DNA of 64,000 nt from Halostreptopolyspora alba (GCA_003725585.1 RJMB01000020.1:38656-102655); one strand, 5' to 3'. Counted from the first letter of the stretch, positions 8,942-16,910 are shown. Notes: generated from the letters alone by a model not told the origin. Numbers and translations are program-made.

Positions 8942-9293
8942 GACAAAACTCCTCGGGATCATCCCCGCCTGAGCGAGGAACATGACGGATCATCCCTCGC
9001 CTGGGCGAGGATTGCGCTCTCATCGGGCCTCGTGAGGTCCCCACGTCCGCGGGGGGTTGACGACGAGACCACCCCTGCCCGGAAAGTGGTCGCGACGGCG
9101 CCACGGTCCGAGTGCGCCCCGCGAACCGTCCCGAACGGGGCCGGTCCCAGACATCCACCAGGTGACACCTGATCACCACCGCTGTGCGGCGCGGACTCCG
9201 CGGTCCACACACGACCCCACGGACAGGGGATACCCGGCCAGTCTAATGGGTATCGCGCGGCCTATTGACCACAGTGTCGGCGCGCGGCCCGGC
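8942..9293. promoter_or_regulatory. rplY leader/promoter region with an imperfect duplication
   Basis: About 350 bases between prs and rplY hold no gene I can support. Just upstream of rplY is an imperfect direct repeat: 8956-8979 and 8987-9011 share GGATCATCCC...GCCTG-GCGAGGA with a few differences. The second copy contains a small hairpin, CCTCGC-CTGG-GCGAGG (about 8995-9010). Because the repeat is next to the ribosome-binding site it could be part of a regulatory leader, but I see no known motif. The rplY promoter is presumably here. Confidence 0.35.
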
Positions 9294-10268
9294 TCACTTC
9301 GGTTCGAACAGGCTCGTCACCGAGCCGTCGCTGAAGACCTCGCTGATCGCGCGGGCCAACAACGGAGCGATCGAGAGCTGGGTCAGCTTCTCGAAGTCAC
9401 GCTCCTTGGGGATCGGCAACGAGTCGGTGATGACGACCTCGGAGATACGCGAGTCCTGCAGCCGCTCCGGTGCCGGTCCGGACAGCACACCGTGGGTCGC
9501 CGCGGCGATGACGTCGCTCGCCCCCTGATCGAGCAGGGCGTCGGCCGCCTTCACGATCGTGCCCGCCGTGTCGATCATGTCGTCGACCACGATGCACGTG
9601 CGCCCCTCGACCTCACCGACGACCTCGTGCACCTTGACCTGGTTGGCGATCTCGGGGTCGCGCCGCTTGTGGATGATCGCCAGCGGCAGCCCCAGCCGGT
9701 CGGCCCAGCGGTCGGCGGTGCGTACCCGGCCGGCGTCCGGCGACACGACCGTGGCCCCCGCACCACTCACCCGGGTCTTGATGTAGTCGGCCAGCAGCGG
9801 CAGCGCGAACAGGTGGTCCACCGGCCCGTCGAAGTAGCCCTGGATCTGGTCGGTGTGCAGGTCGATCGACATCAGCCGGTCGGCGCCGGCCGTACGGAAC
9901 AGGTCGGTCATGAGCCGCGCCGAGATCGGCTCCCGTCCCATGTGCTTCTTGTCCTGGCGCGCGTAGGCCAGGAAGGGTGTCACCACGGTGATGCGCTTGG
10001 CCGATGCGCGCTTCAGCGCGTCGACCATGATGAGCTGCTCCATCACCGACTGGTTGATCGGGTCGGCGTGGCTCTGTAGCACGAACGCGTCACTCCCGCG
10101 CACCGACTCCTGGTAGCGCACGTAGATCTCACCGTTGGCGAAGTCCTGGAACTTCGTCGGGGCGACCTCGATCCCCAGCTGCTTGGCCACCTGCTCCGCC
10201 AACTCGGGGTGCGTACGCCCCGAGAAAAGCATCAGCTTCTTCTCGCCCGCGGCCTTCATGCCCGTCAA
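9294..10268 (-). CDS. prs: Ribose-phosphate pyrophosphokinase
   Basis: Prs makes PRPP from ribose 5-phosphate and ATP, feeding purine, pyrimidine, His, Trp and NAD synthesis. Class I motifs are present: KFQDFANGEIYVR, the flexible loop RQDKKHMGREPISA, and the PRPP-binding loop CIVVDDMIDTAGTI at about residues 225-238. The length of 324 aa is normal. ATG 10268 and ATG 10259 (MKAAGEKK) are both plausible starts. It follows glmU by 18 bases and is very likely cotranscribed with it; UDP-GlcNAc and PRPP synthesis are paired this way in many Gram-positive bacteria. Confidence 0.96.
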   Translation of the reverse strand: MTGMKAAGEKKLMLFSGRTHPELAEQVAKQLGIEVAPTKFQDFANGEIYVRYQESVRGSDAFVLQSHADPINQSVMEQLIMVDALKRASAKRITVVTPFLAYARQDKKHMGREPISARLMTDLFRTAGADRLMSIDLHTDQIQGYFDGPVDHLFALPLLADYIKTRVSGAGATVVSPDAGRVRTADRWADRLGLPLAIIHKRRDPEIANQVKVHEVVGEVEGRTCIVVDDMIDTAGTIVKAADALLDQGASDVIAAATHGVLSGPAPERLQDSRISEVVITDSLPIPKERDFEKLTQLSIAPLLARAISEVFSDGSVTSLFEPK

Positions 10269-10286
10269 TTTAAGGTTCCCCCACGC

Positions 10287-11765
10287 TTACTCTTCGTCGT
10301 CCGCCTTGCTCGGGCCGCCTGCGTCCTCCCCGTCGAGCGCCTGCCGCGCGGCGTCGGCCGCGGGGGTTCCGGGACGTTTCCTCGGCACCCAGCCCTCGAT
10401 GTTGCGCTGCTCACCCAAGGTGACCGCGAGCGCGCCGGGTGGCACGTCCTTGCGCACGACGGTCCCGGCCCCCGTGTAGGCGCCGTCACCGACGTCGACC
10501 GGCGCCACGAACATGGTGTCGCTGCCGGTCCGCGCGTGGTTCCCGATGGTCGTCCGGTGCTTGGCCACACCGTCGTAGTTCACGAACACCGAGGAGGCCC
10601 CGATGTTCGCCCCCTGTCCGACATCGGCGTCACCGACGTAGGTCAGGTGCGGAACCTTGGATCCCTCGCCCACGGTGGAGTTCTTCACCTCGACGAAGGT
10701 TCCGATCTTGGACTCTCGCTCCAGGGACGTGCCCGGGCGCAGGTACGCATAGGGTCCCACGCTCACTCCGTCGCCGATCCGGGCCCCCTCGGCGACGACG
10801 TTTCGCACCACGGCGTCCTCGCCGACCGTGGTGTCGGTCAGCGTCGCCCCCGGGCCCACACGCGCGCCCTCGCCGACGACGGTCTGTCCCACGAGCTGGG
10901 TCTGTGGCTCTACGACGGCGTCACGCCCGAGTCGCACCCCGACGTCCACCCAGGTCGAGGCGGGGTCGACGACCGTCACCCCCTCGCGCATGTGGTCGGT
11001 GAGCAGCCGGTCGGTGAGCAGCCGGCGTGCCTGGGCGAGCTGGATCCGGTCGTTGACGCCCTGGATCTGCACCCACTCGTGGGCCACGGTGGCGTCCACC
11101 CGCTTTCCGTCGCCGCGCAGGATCGCCGCGGCGTCGGTGATGTATTCCTCACCTTTGGCGTTGTCGGTCGGCAGCCGGTGGACGACGTCGGTGAGCAGCT
11201 CCCCGTCGAAGGCGTACATCCCCGAGTTGATCTCGTCGACGGCCCGCTGGTCCTCGGTGGCGTCCGCGTGCTCGACGATTCCGGTGAACACGCCGGAGGC
11301 GTCGCGGACGACCCTGCCGTAACCGGTGGGGTCGGGAACCCGGGCCGAGAGCACGGTGACGGCGTTACCCGCGGCCTCGTGCGCGCTCACGAGGCCGGCG
11401 AGGGTCTCGCCGCGCAACAGTGGGGTGTCGCCGTAGACGAGCACCACGGTGCCCGAGAGCGTGACTCCCCGTTCACGCAGTTCCTCGACGGCCACACGGA
11501 CCGCGTGGCCGGTGCCCTTCTGCTCCTCCTGGACGGCGGTGTCCACCCAGGGGGTGGTGTCCTTGAGGTGTTGGCGCACCTGGTCACGACCGTGGCCGAT
11601 GACCGTGACGGCGCGTTCGGGTCGGAGTTCCCCGGCCGCGGCCAGGACATGCCCCAGCATGCTACGACCGCAGATCTCGTGGAGGACCTTGGGAAGCCTG
11701 GACTTCATACGGGTGCCCTCGCCCGCCGCAAGGACGATGACGGCAGCCGGGCGGCTCGCGCTCAC
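10287..11765 (-). CDS. glmU: Bifunctional N-acetylglucosamine-1-phosphate uridyltransferase / glucosamine-1-phosphate acetyltransferase
   Basis: GlmU makes UDP-GlcNAc for peptidoglycan in two steps. The N-terminal uridyltransferase has VIVLAAGEGTRMKSRLPKVLH. The C-terminal half is a left-handed beta-helix of hexapeptide repeats (from about residue 255), with YLRPGTSLERESKIGTFVEV, NYDGVAKHRTTIG and AGTVVRKDVPPGAL. I start at GTG 11765, nine bases after AGGAG, giving 492 aa; the frame is open to 11831. The last residues are a charged tail (GEDAGGPSKADDEE). It is the first gene of a glmU-prs unit, and tRNA-Gln lies upstream. Confidence 0.95.
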   Translation of the reverse strand: MSASRPAAVIVLAAGEGTRMKSRLPKVLHEICGRSMLGHVLAAAGELRPERAVTVIGHGRDQVRQHLKDTTPWVDTAVQEEQKGTGHAVRVAVEELRERGVTLSGTVVLVYGDTPLLRGETLAGLVSAHEAAGNAVTVLSARVPDPTGYGRVVRDASGVFTGIVEHADATEDQRAVDEINSGMYAFDGELLTDVVHRLPTDNAKGEEYITDAAAILRGDGKRVDATVAHEWVQIQGVNDRIQLAQARRLLTDRLLTDHMREGVTVVDPASTWVDVGVRLGRDAVVEPQTQLVGQTVVGEGARVGPGATLTDTTVGEDAVVRNVVAEGARIGDGVSVGPYAYLRPGTSLERESKIGTFVEVKNSTVGEGSKVPHLTYVGDADVGQGANIGASSVFVNYDGVAKHRTTIGNHARTGSDTMFVAPVDVGDGAYTGAGTVVRKDVPPGALAVTLGEQRNIEGWVPRKRPGTPAADAARQALDGEDAGGPSKADDEE

Positions 11766-12053
11766 TGGCGGAGACTCCTCATGTCGCTGGCGATTCGTGG
11801 TAAAACTCTCGTGGTCGGCGTGCGGCGTCACACCCCGGCGGTGCCGACGTCGCTCGACGTGTCGGCGAGGTGGACCGGGCTGATCGAACGGACGAACTTA
11901 ACGACCAAGGGCCGACATGGGCAGCATACACGCGGGCCATCGTGACGAGGCGACGCCGCCGGGCCGGCACTGACGCATGTCAGGGGGCGGACCAGTGGCC
12001 CACCCCCTGGCGTGTCTGACCGCCGGTACGCCCTGTGCGCTGGCCGGACGGAG

Positions 12054-12125
12054 CTCCCGGGCCAGGGCTCGAACCTGAACCAACGGATTCAAAGTCCGCT
12101 ATGCTGCCAATTACACCACCCGGGA
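12054..12125 (-). tRNA. tRNA-Gln (anticodon UUG)
   Basis: On the minus strand the 72 nucleotides fold as a cloverleaf: acceptor TCCCGGG/CCCGGGA, anticodon arm CGGA-CTTTGAA-TCCG with anticodon TTG, and T arm around GGTTCGAGCC. The discriminator base is G, as usual for Gln, and CCA is not encoded. It stands alone upstream of glmU. Confidence 0.95.
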
Positions 12126-12509
12126 ACATTGCGGACATCCCACCCAACACTACTGTGCTCGTGTGGTGGAACCGCCGTCATTCCGGGCACCAACATTAGC
12201 GCCTATGGCCTCCGGCGGTCATCTCGAGCATCGCGGCCCCGCAGGTACCTCGACATCGCGGAGGGTAGCCACGGGCGCCACCGTTCGACGGACGGGCCTC
12301 CCGCCGCTCACCACGCGCTCGCGCTCCCGAGACGCGCCGCCCCGCCCCCCGGAACCCACCAAGAAAACCCCGGTACACCTTGCATTACCTACGGTGTCGT
12401 AGGTTACGGTTACGTAAGTGTAAGGCCAATGCTCACGTCGGGCGGTCGGTGACTGCGGTGCTACTTCACGTGTCCCATGCCAACCACTCGCACGGCCGTC
12501 CTGAAATAG
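12126..12509. other. Intergenic region upstream of the desaturase
   Basis: About 380 bases between tRNA-Gln and the desaturase. The left part (12126-12370) shows nothing recognisable. The right part holds the tandem operator and probable promoter of the desaturase, followed by roughly 90 bases of untranslated leader. Base composition drops in GC around 12360-12420, as expected for a promoter. Confidence 0.5.
12387..12417. promoter_or_regulatory. Tandem TACG-N4-CGTA operators of the desaturase promoter
   Basis: Two inverted repeats stand side by side. ACCTACG-GTGT-CGTAGGT (12387-12404) is a perfect 7-bp arm pair. TTACG-GTTA-CGTAA (12404-12417) is a perfect 5-bp pair. Their centres are 15 bp apart and both contain TACG-N4-CGTA. 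A TTGCAT at 12380-12385 could be the -35, so binding would block RNA polymerase. The TetR gene directly after the desaturase is the obvious candidate repressor (inference). Confidence 0.65.
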
Positions 12510-13478
12510 GTGGGAAAGATGACCGCTATACCCGAGACCGCACCCGGTGCCCCGCAGAAACGCACACCGGAGCCGGAACTCGCCCCTGAGGGGCGGGGGA
12601 AGGCCGAGCGCTACACCGTCTTCGCATTCGTGTTCGTCCCGCTGCTCGCCCTCGCCGCCGCCGTCCCGTTCGCGTGGGGATGGGGACTCACCGGCGTCGA
12701 CATCGCGATCGGCGCGTTCTTCTACCTCGTCAGCGGACTCGGCATCACGGTCGGCTACCACCGCCACTTCACCCACGGCTCTTTCAAGGCGAACCGACCA
12801 CTGCGCATCGCCCTGGCCGTGGCCGGCAGCCTCGCGATCCAGGGGTCCGTCATCAAGTGGGTCGCCGATCACCGCAGGCACCACAAGTACGCCGACGCCG
12901 AGGGCGACCCGCACTCGCCGTGGCGTTTCGGTGACGACTGGCGATCCGTGGCCAAGGGGCTCTACTACGCGCACATGGCCTGGCTCTACCTCGACGAGCA
13001 GAAGACGTCGCCGAAGCGGTTCACCCCGGACCTGCTCAAGGACTCCGACATCGTCAAGATCGACCGAATGTTCGTCCCGCTCGTGGCGGTGACCCTGGCG
13101 GGTCCGGCCCTGCTCGGCGGGTTGCTCACGATGTCGTGGTGGGGCGCGCTCACCGCGTTCTTCTGGGCGGGGCTCGTCCGGGTCGCGCTGCTGCACCACG
13201 TCACCTGGTCGATCAACTCCATCTGCCACACCATCGGCGAGGAGAACTTCGAGGTCCGCGACCGCTCCCGCAACGTGTGGTGGCTGGCCATCCCCTCGTT
13301 CGGCGAGTCCTGGCACAACCTGCACCACGCCGACCCCACCTGCGCTCGTCACGGCGTGCTCAAGGGCCAGATCGACATATCCGCCCGCGTCATCTGGGTA
13401 TTCGAGAAGCTCGGTTGGGCCAGCAAGGTCCGCTGGCCCAACACGGACCGGCTGGCGGCCAAGCGCGTCACTATCTAG
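12510..13478 (+). CDS. Acyl-CoA delta-9 fatty acid desaturase
   Basis: A membrane di-iron desaturase that inserts a cis double bond into saturated acyl chains. The three histidine boxes are complete: HRHFTH near residue 85, HRRHHKYAD near residue 122, and WHNLHHAD near residue 270. Hydrophobic stretches before and between them (AVPFAWGWGLTGVDIAIGAFFYLV and LVAVTLAGPALLGGLLTM) give the usual four membrane spans. The length of 322 aa fits the bacterial stearoyl-CoA type. The ATG follows GGTGGGAAAG. An electron donor (ferredoxin reductase) is not encoded nearby. A TetR gene starts 14 bases after the stop, and paired operators lie upstream. Confidence 0.93.
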   Translation: MGKMTAIPETAPGAPQKRTPEPELAPEGRGKAERYTVFAFVFVPLLALAAAVPFAWGWGLTGVDIAIGAFFYLVSGLGITVGYHRHFTHGSFKANRPLRIALAVAGSLAIQGSVIKWVADHRRHHKYADAEGDPHSPWRFGDDWRSVAKGLYYAHMAWLYLDEQKTSPKRFTPDLLKDSDIVKIDRMFVPLVAVTLAGPALLGGLLTMSWWGALTAFFWAGLVRVALLHHVTWSINSICHTIGEENFEVRDRSRNVWWLAIPSFGESWHNLHHADPTCARHGVLKGQIDISARVIWVFEKLGWASKVRWPNTDRLAAKRVTI

Positions 13479-13492
13479 AGTGAGTGACAATT

Positions 13493-14152
13493 ATGAGTGC
13501 CGTGAGCGAACAGAAACCCCGGTCCAGCCGAAAACGCATGACCGGCAAGGAGCGCCGGGAACAGCTCCTCGACATCGGCCGCGAGCTCTTCGCCGAACGC
13601 GGCTTCGAGGGCACTTCCATCGAGGAGATCGCGGCTCACGCGCACGTCTCCAAGCCCGTGGTCTACGAGCACTTCGGCGGTAAGGAAGGTATCTACGCCG
13701 TGGTGGTCGACCGCGAGATGCACACCCTGCTGGGCATGGTCGGCGACTCGCTGACCGCCGACCATGCCCGCGGCAAGATCGAGCAGGCGGCCCTGGCGTT
13801 ACTGCAGTACGTGGAGGAGTCCAGCCAGGGGTTCCGTATCCTCGCCCGCGACTCCCACGCCGCATCGGGCACCGGTAGCTTCGCCAGCCTGATCAGTGAC
13901 ATCGCCTCCCAGGTGGAGCACATCCTGGCCGAGGAGTTCCGGGAGCGCGGCTACGACCCCAAGCTGGCCCCCATGTACGCGCAGTCGCTCGTGGGGATGG
14001 TGGCCCTCACCGGCCAGTGGTGGCTCGAGGTGCGCAAGCCCAAGCGCGAGGTGGTGGCCGCCCACCTGGTGAACCTGGCCTGGAACGGGCTGTCCAGCCT
14101 GGAGACCAAGCCACGACTGGAGAGCGCGCCCCGCAAGCGCAAGTCCGAGTGA
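13493..14152 (+). CDS. TetR-family regulator, probable repressor of the desaturase
   Basis: The N-terminal helix-turn-helix is typical: RREQLLDIGRELFAERGFEGTSIEEIAAHAHVSKPVVYEHFGGKEGIY (residues about 20-67). The ligand-binding domain is all alpha and about 140 residues long, with a basic tail (SAPRKRKSE). I choose ATG 13493; GTG 13484 would add three residues. It follows the desaturase by 14 bases and is probably cotranscribed, giving autoregulation through the TACG-N4-CGTA operators. TetR proteins controlling desaturases usually sense acyl-CoA, which is an inference here. Confidence 0.85.
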   Translation: MSAVSEQKPRSSRKRMTGKERREQLLDIGRELFAERGFEGTSIEEIAAHAHVSKPVVYEHFGGKEGIYAVVVDREMHTLLGMVGDSLTADHARGKIEQAALALLQYVEESSQGFRILARDSHAASGTGSFASLISDIASQVEHILAEEFRERGYDPKLAPMYAQSLVGMVALTGQWWLEVRKPKREVVAAHLVNLAWNGLSSLETKPRLESAPRKRKSE

Positions 14153-14177
14153 CACCCGCTTTCCACGGTTTCCCGTT

Positions 14178-14195
14178 TCTCTTGATATCAAGAGA
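14178..14195. promoter_or_regulatory. 18-bp perfect palindrome, probable MarR operator
   Basis: TCTCTTGATATCAAGAGA is a perfect 18-bp inverted repeat centred at 14186/14187, 13 bases before the ATG of the MarR gene. Its position means bound protein would cover the start region, as expected for autoregulation. TTGATATCAA-type cores are typical MarR-family half-site arrangements. Confidence 0.7.
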
Positions 14196-14207
14196 TATGC
14201 TACCGGT

Positions 14208-14717
14208 ATGCGGGATGAGGTAGACGGGCTCGTCGAGGCGTGGCGCGCGGAGCGCCCCGACCTCGACATCGAGCCGTTACAGGTACTCAGCCGGGTCTCA
14301 CGCCTGGCGCGCCACCTGGACCGCGCGCGCCGCGCGGTGTTCACCGAGCACGGACTGGAACCGTGGGAGTTCGACGTCCTCGCCGAACTGCGCCGTTCGG
14401 GACCTCCCTACGAGATGAGCCCCGGACGGTTGCTGCGTGCCACTCTGGTGACCTCGGGGACGATGACCAACCGGATCGACCGCCTCGCCACCGCGGGCCT
14501 GGTACGTCGCCACCCCGACCCCGCCGACAAGCGTGGAGTCCTGGTACGCCTGTCCGCCGAGGGCCAGGAGCGCGTCGACGCCGCGCTGTCCGCCCTCATC
14601 GAGTACGAGGAGTCGCTGCTGGGGGAAATGCCACCGGCCGAGCGCGAACGGTTGGCGACGCTACTGCGGTCGCTGCTGTCCCCCCTCGACGAGCCCGCGC
14701 CCGAGGCCGGCGTCTGA
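14208..14717 (+). CDS. MarR-family transcriptional regulator
   Basis: A 169-aa winged-helix protein. The recognition region is MSPGRLLRATLVTSGTMTNRIDRLATAGLVRRHPDP (residues about 69-104), followed by the wing ADKRGVLVRLSAEGQE. Helices at each end (VLSRVSRLARHLDRARRAVF and a C-terminal LATLLRSLLSPL) would form the dimer interface. The target is at least itself, through the 18-bp palindrome just upstream. There is no obvious drug-efflux or redox partner on the same strand; the next gene is the convergent ABC-F ATPase 46 bases away. Confidence 0.88.
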   Translation: MRDEVDGLVEAWRAERPDLDIEPLQVLSRVSRLARHLDRARRAVFTEHGLEPWEFDVLAELRRSGPPYEMSPGRLLRATLVTSGTMTNRIDRLATAGLVRRHPDPADKRGVLVRLSAEGQERVDAALSALIEYEESLLGEMPPAERERLATLLRSLLSPLDEPAPEAGV

Positions 14718-14726
14718 GGGACAGTG

Positions 14727-14746
14727 CATGGGCTCCCCCACCCATG
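14727..14746. terminator. Weak hairpin between convergent marR and ABC-F genes
   Basis: CATGGG-CTCCCCCA-CCCATG gives a 6-bp stem in the 46-base gap between the two convergent stops. No T-tract follows on either strand, so this is a tentative bidirectional terminator. Confidence 0.3.
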
Positions 14747-14763
14747 GAGGTTCCGGGCGCGTG

Positions 14764-16548
14764 TCAGTCGCCCAGCCGCTCCGCCGCGGAGAGCCAGTCC
14801 CGCTCCAGGGTGTCCTTCTCCGTCTGTAGCGACTTGAGCTCGCCGTCGAGCTCGGCCAGGCGTGTGTAGTCGCCGGCCGCGGCCGCCATCAGCTCGTGGA
14901 GTTCACGCTCGCGCGACTCGACCCGGTCGAGTTGCCGCTCGAGCCGCTGCATCTCCTTGCGCAGCTTCCGCTGCTCCGCAGCCGAAAGGCCGGACGGGGC
15001 CGCCGAACGGGTGGCGCCCTCACTCGACCCCCCACCGTCGGAGACCGGAACGTCCCCGGTGTCGTCGGCGCTCGCGCGCCGGGAGAGGTACTCGTCGACA
15101 CCCCCGGGCAGCAACGACAGCGAGCCGTCGCCCATGAGCGCCATCACGTGGTCGGTCACCCGCTCCAGGAAGTACCGGTCGTGGGTGACCAGCACCAGGG
15201 AGCCGGGCCACCCGTCCAGCAGGTCCTCCAGCTCGGTCAGGGTCTCGATGTCCAGGTCGTTGGTGGGCTCGTCCAGCAGCATCACGTTCGGCTCGGTCAT
15301 GAGGAGCCGCAGGAGCTGGAGCCGGCGCCGCTCCCCGCCGGAGAGCTCACCGATCGGGGTCCACTGCCGCTCGCCGCGGAACCCGAACCGCTCCAGCATC
15401 TGGCTGGCGGAGTACTCCTTCTTGCCAATGGTGACGTGGTTGCGGACCTCCTCGACCGCCTCCAGCGGGCGCCGCCGCGGATCCAGCTCGTCCAGCCCCT
15501 GCGAGAGATGGACCAGGTTCACGGTCTTGCCGTGCCGCACCGAGCCGGCGTCGGGTTCACGCTCCTTGGCGAGGGCGCGCAGCAGGGTCGACTTCCCGGA
15601 TCCGTTCACGCCGACCAGGCCAACCCGATCGCCCGGCCCCAGCTGCCAGGTGAGATTCTCGAGCAGCGTCTGCTCGCCCGCCTTCAGCCACACGTCCTCG
15701 AGATCCACCACCGTCTTGCCCAGGCGGGAGCTCGCGAAGCGCACCAGCTCGACGGTGTCGCGTGGCGGTGGCTCGTTGGCGATGAGGGCGTTGGCCGCCT
15801 CGACCCGGAACTTGGGCTTGGAGGTACGCGCGGGCGCACCGCGACGCAGCCAGGCGAGCTCCTTGCGCATCAGGTTCTGTCGCCGCTCCTCGGACGCCGC
15901 CGCGAGCCGCTCCCGCTCGGCCTTGGCCAGCACGTAGGCGGCGTAGCCGCCCTCGTAGCGCTCGACGCGGCCGTCGACGACCTCCCAGGTGCGGTTGGTG
16001 GTGGCGTCCAGGAACCACCGGTCGTGGGTCACCACCACCAGCGCCTCCTTGCGGCGGTTCAGGTGCCCCGCCAGCCAGGTGATGCCCTCGATGTCCAGGT
16101 GGTTGGTCGGCTCGTCCAACACGATCAGGTCGTGGGGCTCCACGAGCAGCCGCGCCAGCGCCGCGCGGCGCCGCTCTCCCCCGGACAGGCTCGCCATCGA
16201 CGTGGTGAGGTCCCAGCCGCTGAGGAGACCACGCAGCACATCGCGCACCCGGGCGTCGCCGGCCCACTCGTGCTCGGCGCGGCCACCGAGAACGTAGTCG
16301 GCGACGCTGCCCTCGGGGTAGCTGTCATCCTGCCTGAGGAAGCCCACCCGCAGGCCCCGTGTGTGGATCACCCGGCCGGAGTCGGGTTCGGTGAACGCGG
16401 AGAGCACCGATACGAGCGTGGACTTTCCGCCGCCGTTGCGGCCGACCACGCCGATACGGTCACCCTCGTCCACACCCAGCGAGACGTCACGCAGCAGCAC
16501 GAGGGGACCGTAGGCCAGGGATACACCCGCGATATTGACCAGATTCAT
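14764..16548 (-). CDS. ABC-F family ATP-binding protein (Uup-like, with C-terminal coiled coil)
   Basis: Two ABC domains in one chain and no membrane segment. NBD1 has GRNGGGKST, LSGGERRRAALARL and LIVLDEPTNHLDIEG. NBD2 has GVNGSGKST, LSGGERRRLQLL and MLLDEPTNDLDIET. A linker and a C-terminal basic coiled coil (QRKLRKEMQRLERQLDRVE and following) complete it. ABC-F proteins act at the ribosomal E site to rescue or protect translation. The C-terminal domain is more like housekeeping Uup than a dedicated antibiotic-resistance factor. ATG 16548 has GGAGAG five bases upstream and gives 594 aa. The frame continues in phase to 16722, but that part is the shared promoter region with erm. It is divergent from erm. 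Confidence 0.88.
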   Translation of the reverse strand: MNLVNIAGVSLAYGPLVLLRDVSLGVDEGDRIGVVGRNGGGKSTLVSVLSAFTEPDSGRVIHTRGLRVGFLRQDDSYPEGSVADYVLGGRAEHEWAGDARVRDVLRGLLSGWDLTTSMASLSGGERRRAALARLLVEPHDLIVLDEPTNHLDIEGITWLAGHLNRRKEALVVVTHDRWFLDATTNRTWEVVDGRVERYEGGYAAYVLAKAERERLAAASEERRQNLMRKELAWLRRGAPARTSKPKFRVEAANALIANEPPPRDTVELVRFASSRLGKTVVDLEDVWLKAGEQTLLENLTWQLGPGDRVGLVGVNGSGKSTLLRALAKEREPDAGSVRHGKTVNLVHLSQGLDELDPRRRPLEAVEEVRNHVTIGKKEYSASQMLERFGFRGERQWTPIGELSGGERRRLQLLRLLMTEPNVMLLDEPTNDLDIETLTELEDLLDGWPGSLVLVTHDRYFLERVTDHVMALMGDGSLSLLPGGVDEYLSRRASADDTGDVPVSDGGGSSEGATRSAAPSGLSAAEQRKLRKEMQRLERQLDRVESRERELHELMAAAAGDYTRLAELDGELKSLQTEKDTLERDWLSAAERLGD

Positions 16549-16621
16549 CGTGCTCTCCATTGTGGTGGCTTCGCGGGGGTGACGGATCCACCGTGGACGC
16601 GCCCCGGGTACGGCCTTCGCG

Positions 16622-16687
16622 GGACCGGGCGACCCGGTAAGAGAAATGAGGTGCTCACCCCGAAGCACCGCTGCTAACGTCATGATT
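16622..16687. promoter_or_regulatory. Shared divergent promoter region, ABC-F / erm leader
   Basis: Two small inverted repeats lie here: ACCGGG-CGA-CCCGGT (16624-16638) and GGTGCT-CACCCCGA-AGCACC (16650-16669). On the plus strand TAACGT (16675-16680) could be a -10, which would put transcription start at the leader ATG 16688. On the minus strand CATAAT (about 16686-16691) is a good -10 towards the ABC-F gene. No strong -35 is seen for either; an AAAT at 16644-16647 might serve an activator such as WhiB7 (speculative). Confidence 0.45.
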
Positions 16688-16756
16688 ATGAGTAGCCACG
16701 TGGGCGCCGTGGGGATCCGCACGGCCGCCTTCTACGTCCGGCCCCGCCGCGCCTAG
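16688..16756 (+). CDS. Putative erm leader peptide (22 codons)
   Basis: A short frame, ATG 16688 to TAG 16754-16756, encodes a 22-residue peptide that begins MSSHVGAVGIR and ends AFYVRPRRA. An in-frame ATG at 16682 would add Met-Ile. It lies 155 bases upstream of erm on the same strand. The stop codon sits in the loop of a 10-bp perfect hairpin. The RPR near the end is an Arg-X-Arg motif of the kind at which macrolide-bound ribosomes are known to stall. If the -10 is TAACGT the message would be leaderless. The peptide has no other recognisable homology; its role is inferred from position. Confidence 0.6.
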   Translation: MSSHVGAVGIRTAAFYVRPRRA

Positions 16757-16872
16757 CGCGGCGGGCTGCCACCGCTGAGGGGATCCGCGTAAAGGGCGAG
16801 TACGCCCGCGGCGGATCCTCCGCCTTTCAGCTCCGCCGCACGCCGGAGTCATCGCCGGTGCGGCTTTTTCTT
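16743..16872 (+). promoter_or_regulatory. Candidate erm attenuator: stacked hairpins and intrinsic terminator
   Basis: Hairpin 1: CCCGCCGCGC-CTA-GCGCGGCGGG (16743-16765), a perfect 10-bp stem over the leader stop. Hairpin 2: GGATCCGC (16781-16788) with GCGGATCC (16811-16818), enclosing GGGCG-AGTA-CGCCC (16794-16807). Terminator: GCCGCAC (16835-16841) with GTGCGGC (16858-16864), followed by TTTTTCTT (16865-16872). An alternative pairing, CTCCG (16831-16835) with CGGAG (16844-16848), would break the terminator stem. This is the layout of ribosome-mediated transcription attenuation. Confidence 0.65.
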
Positions 16873-16910
16873 GCCGCCCGGCTTTCCACCGAGCACTCGC
16901 GGAGCTACCC

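Noticed and set aside
16640..16680. WhiB7-type promoter before the erm leader
   Set aside because: An AT-rich AAAT lies near a possible -35, but the match is too weak to call; noted only as speculation.
16549..16722. An in-phase N-terminal extension of the ABC-F gene
   Set aside because: It translates the promoter and inverted-repeat region shared with erm; ATG 16548 has a good GGAGAG and opens the conserved protein.
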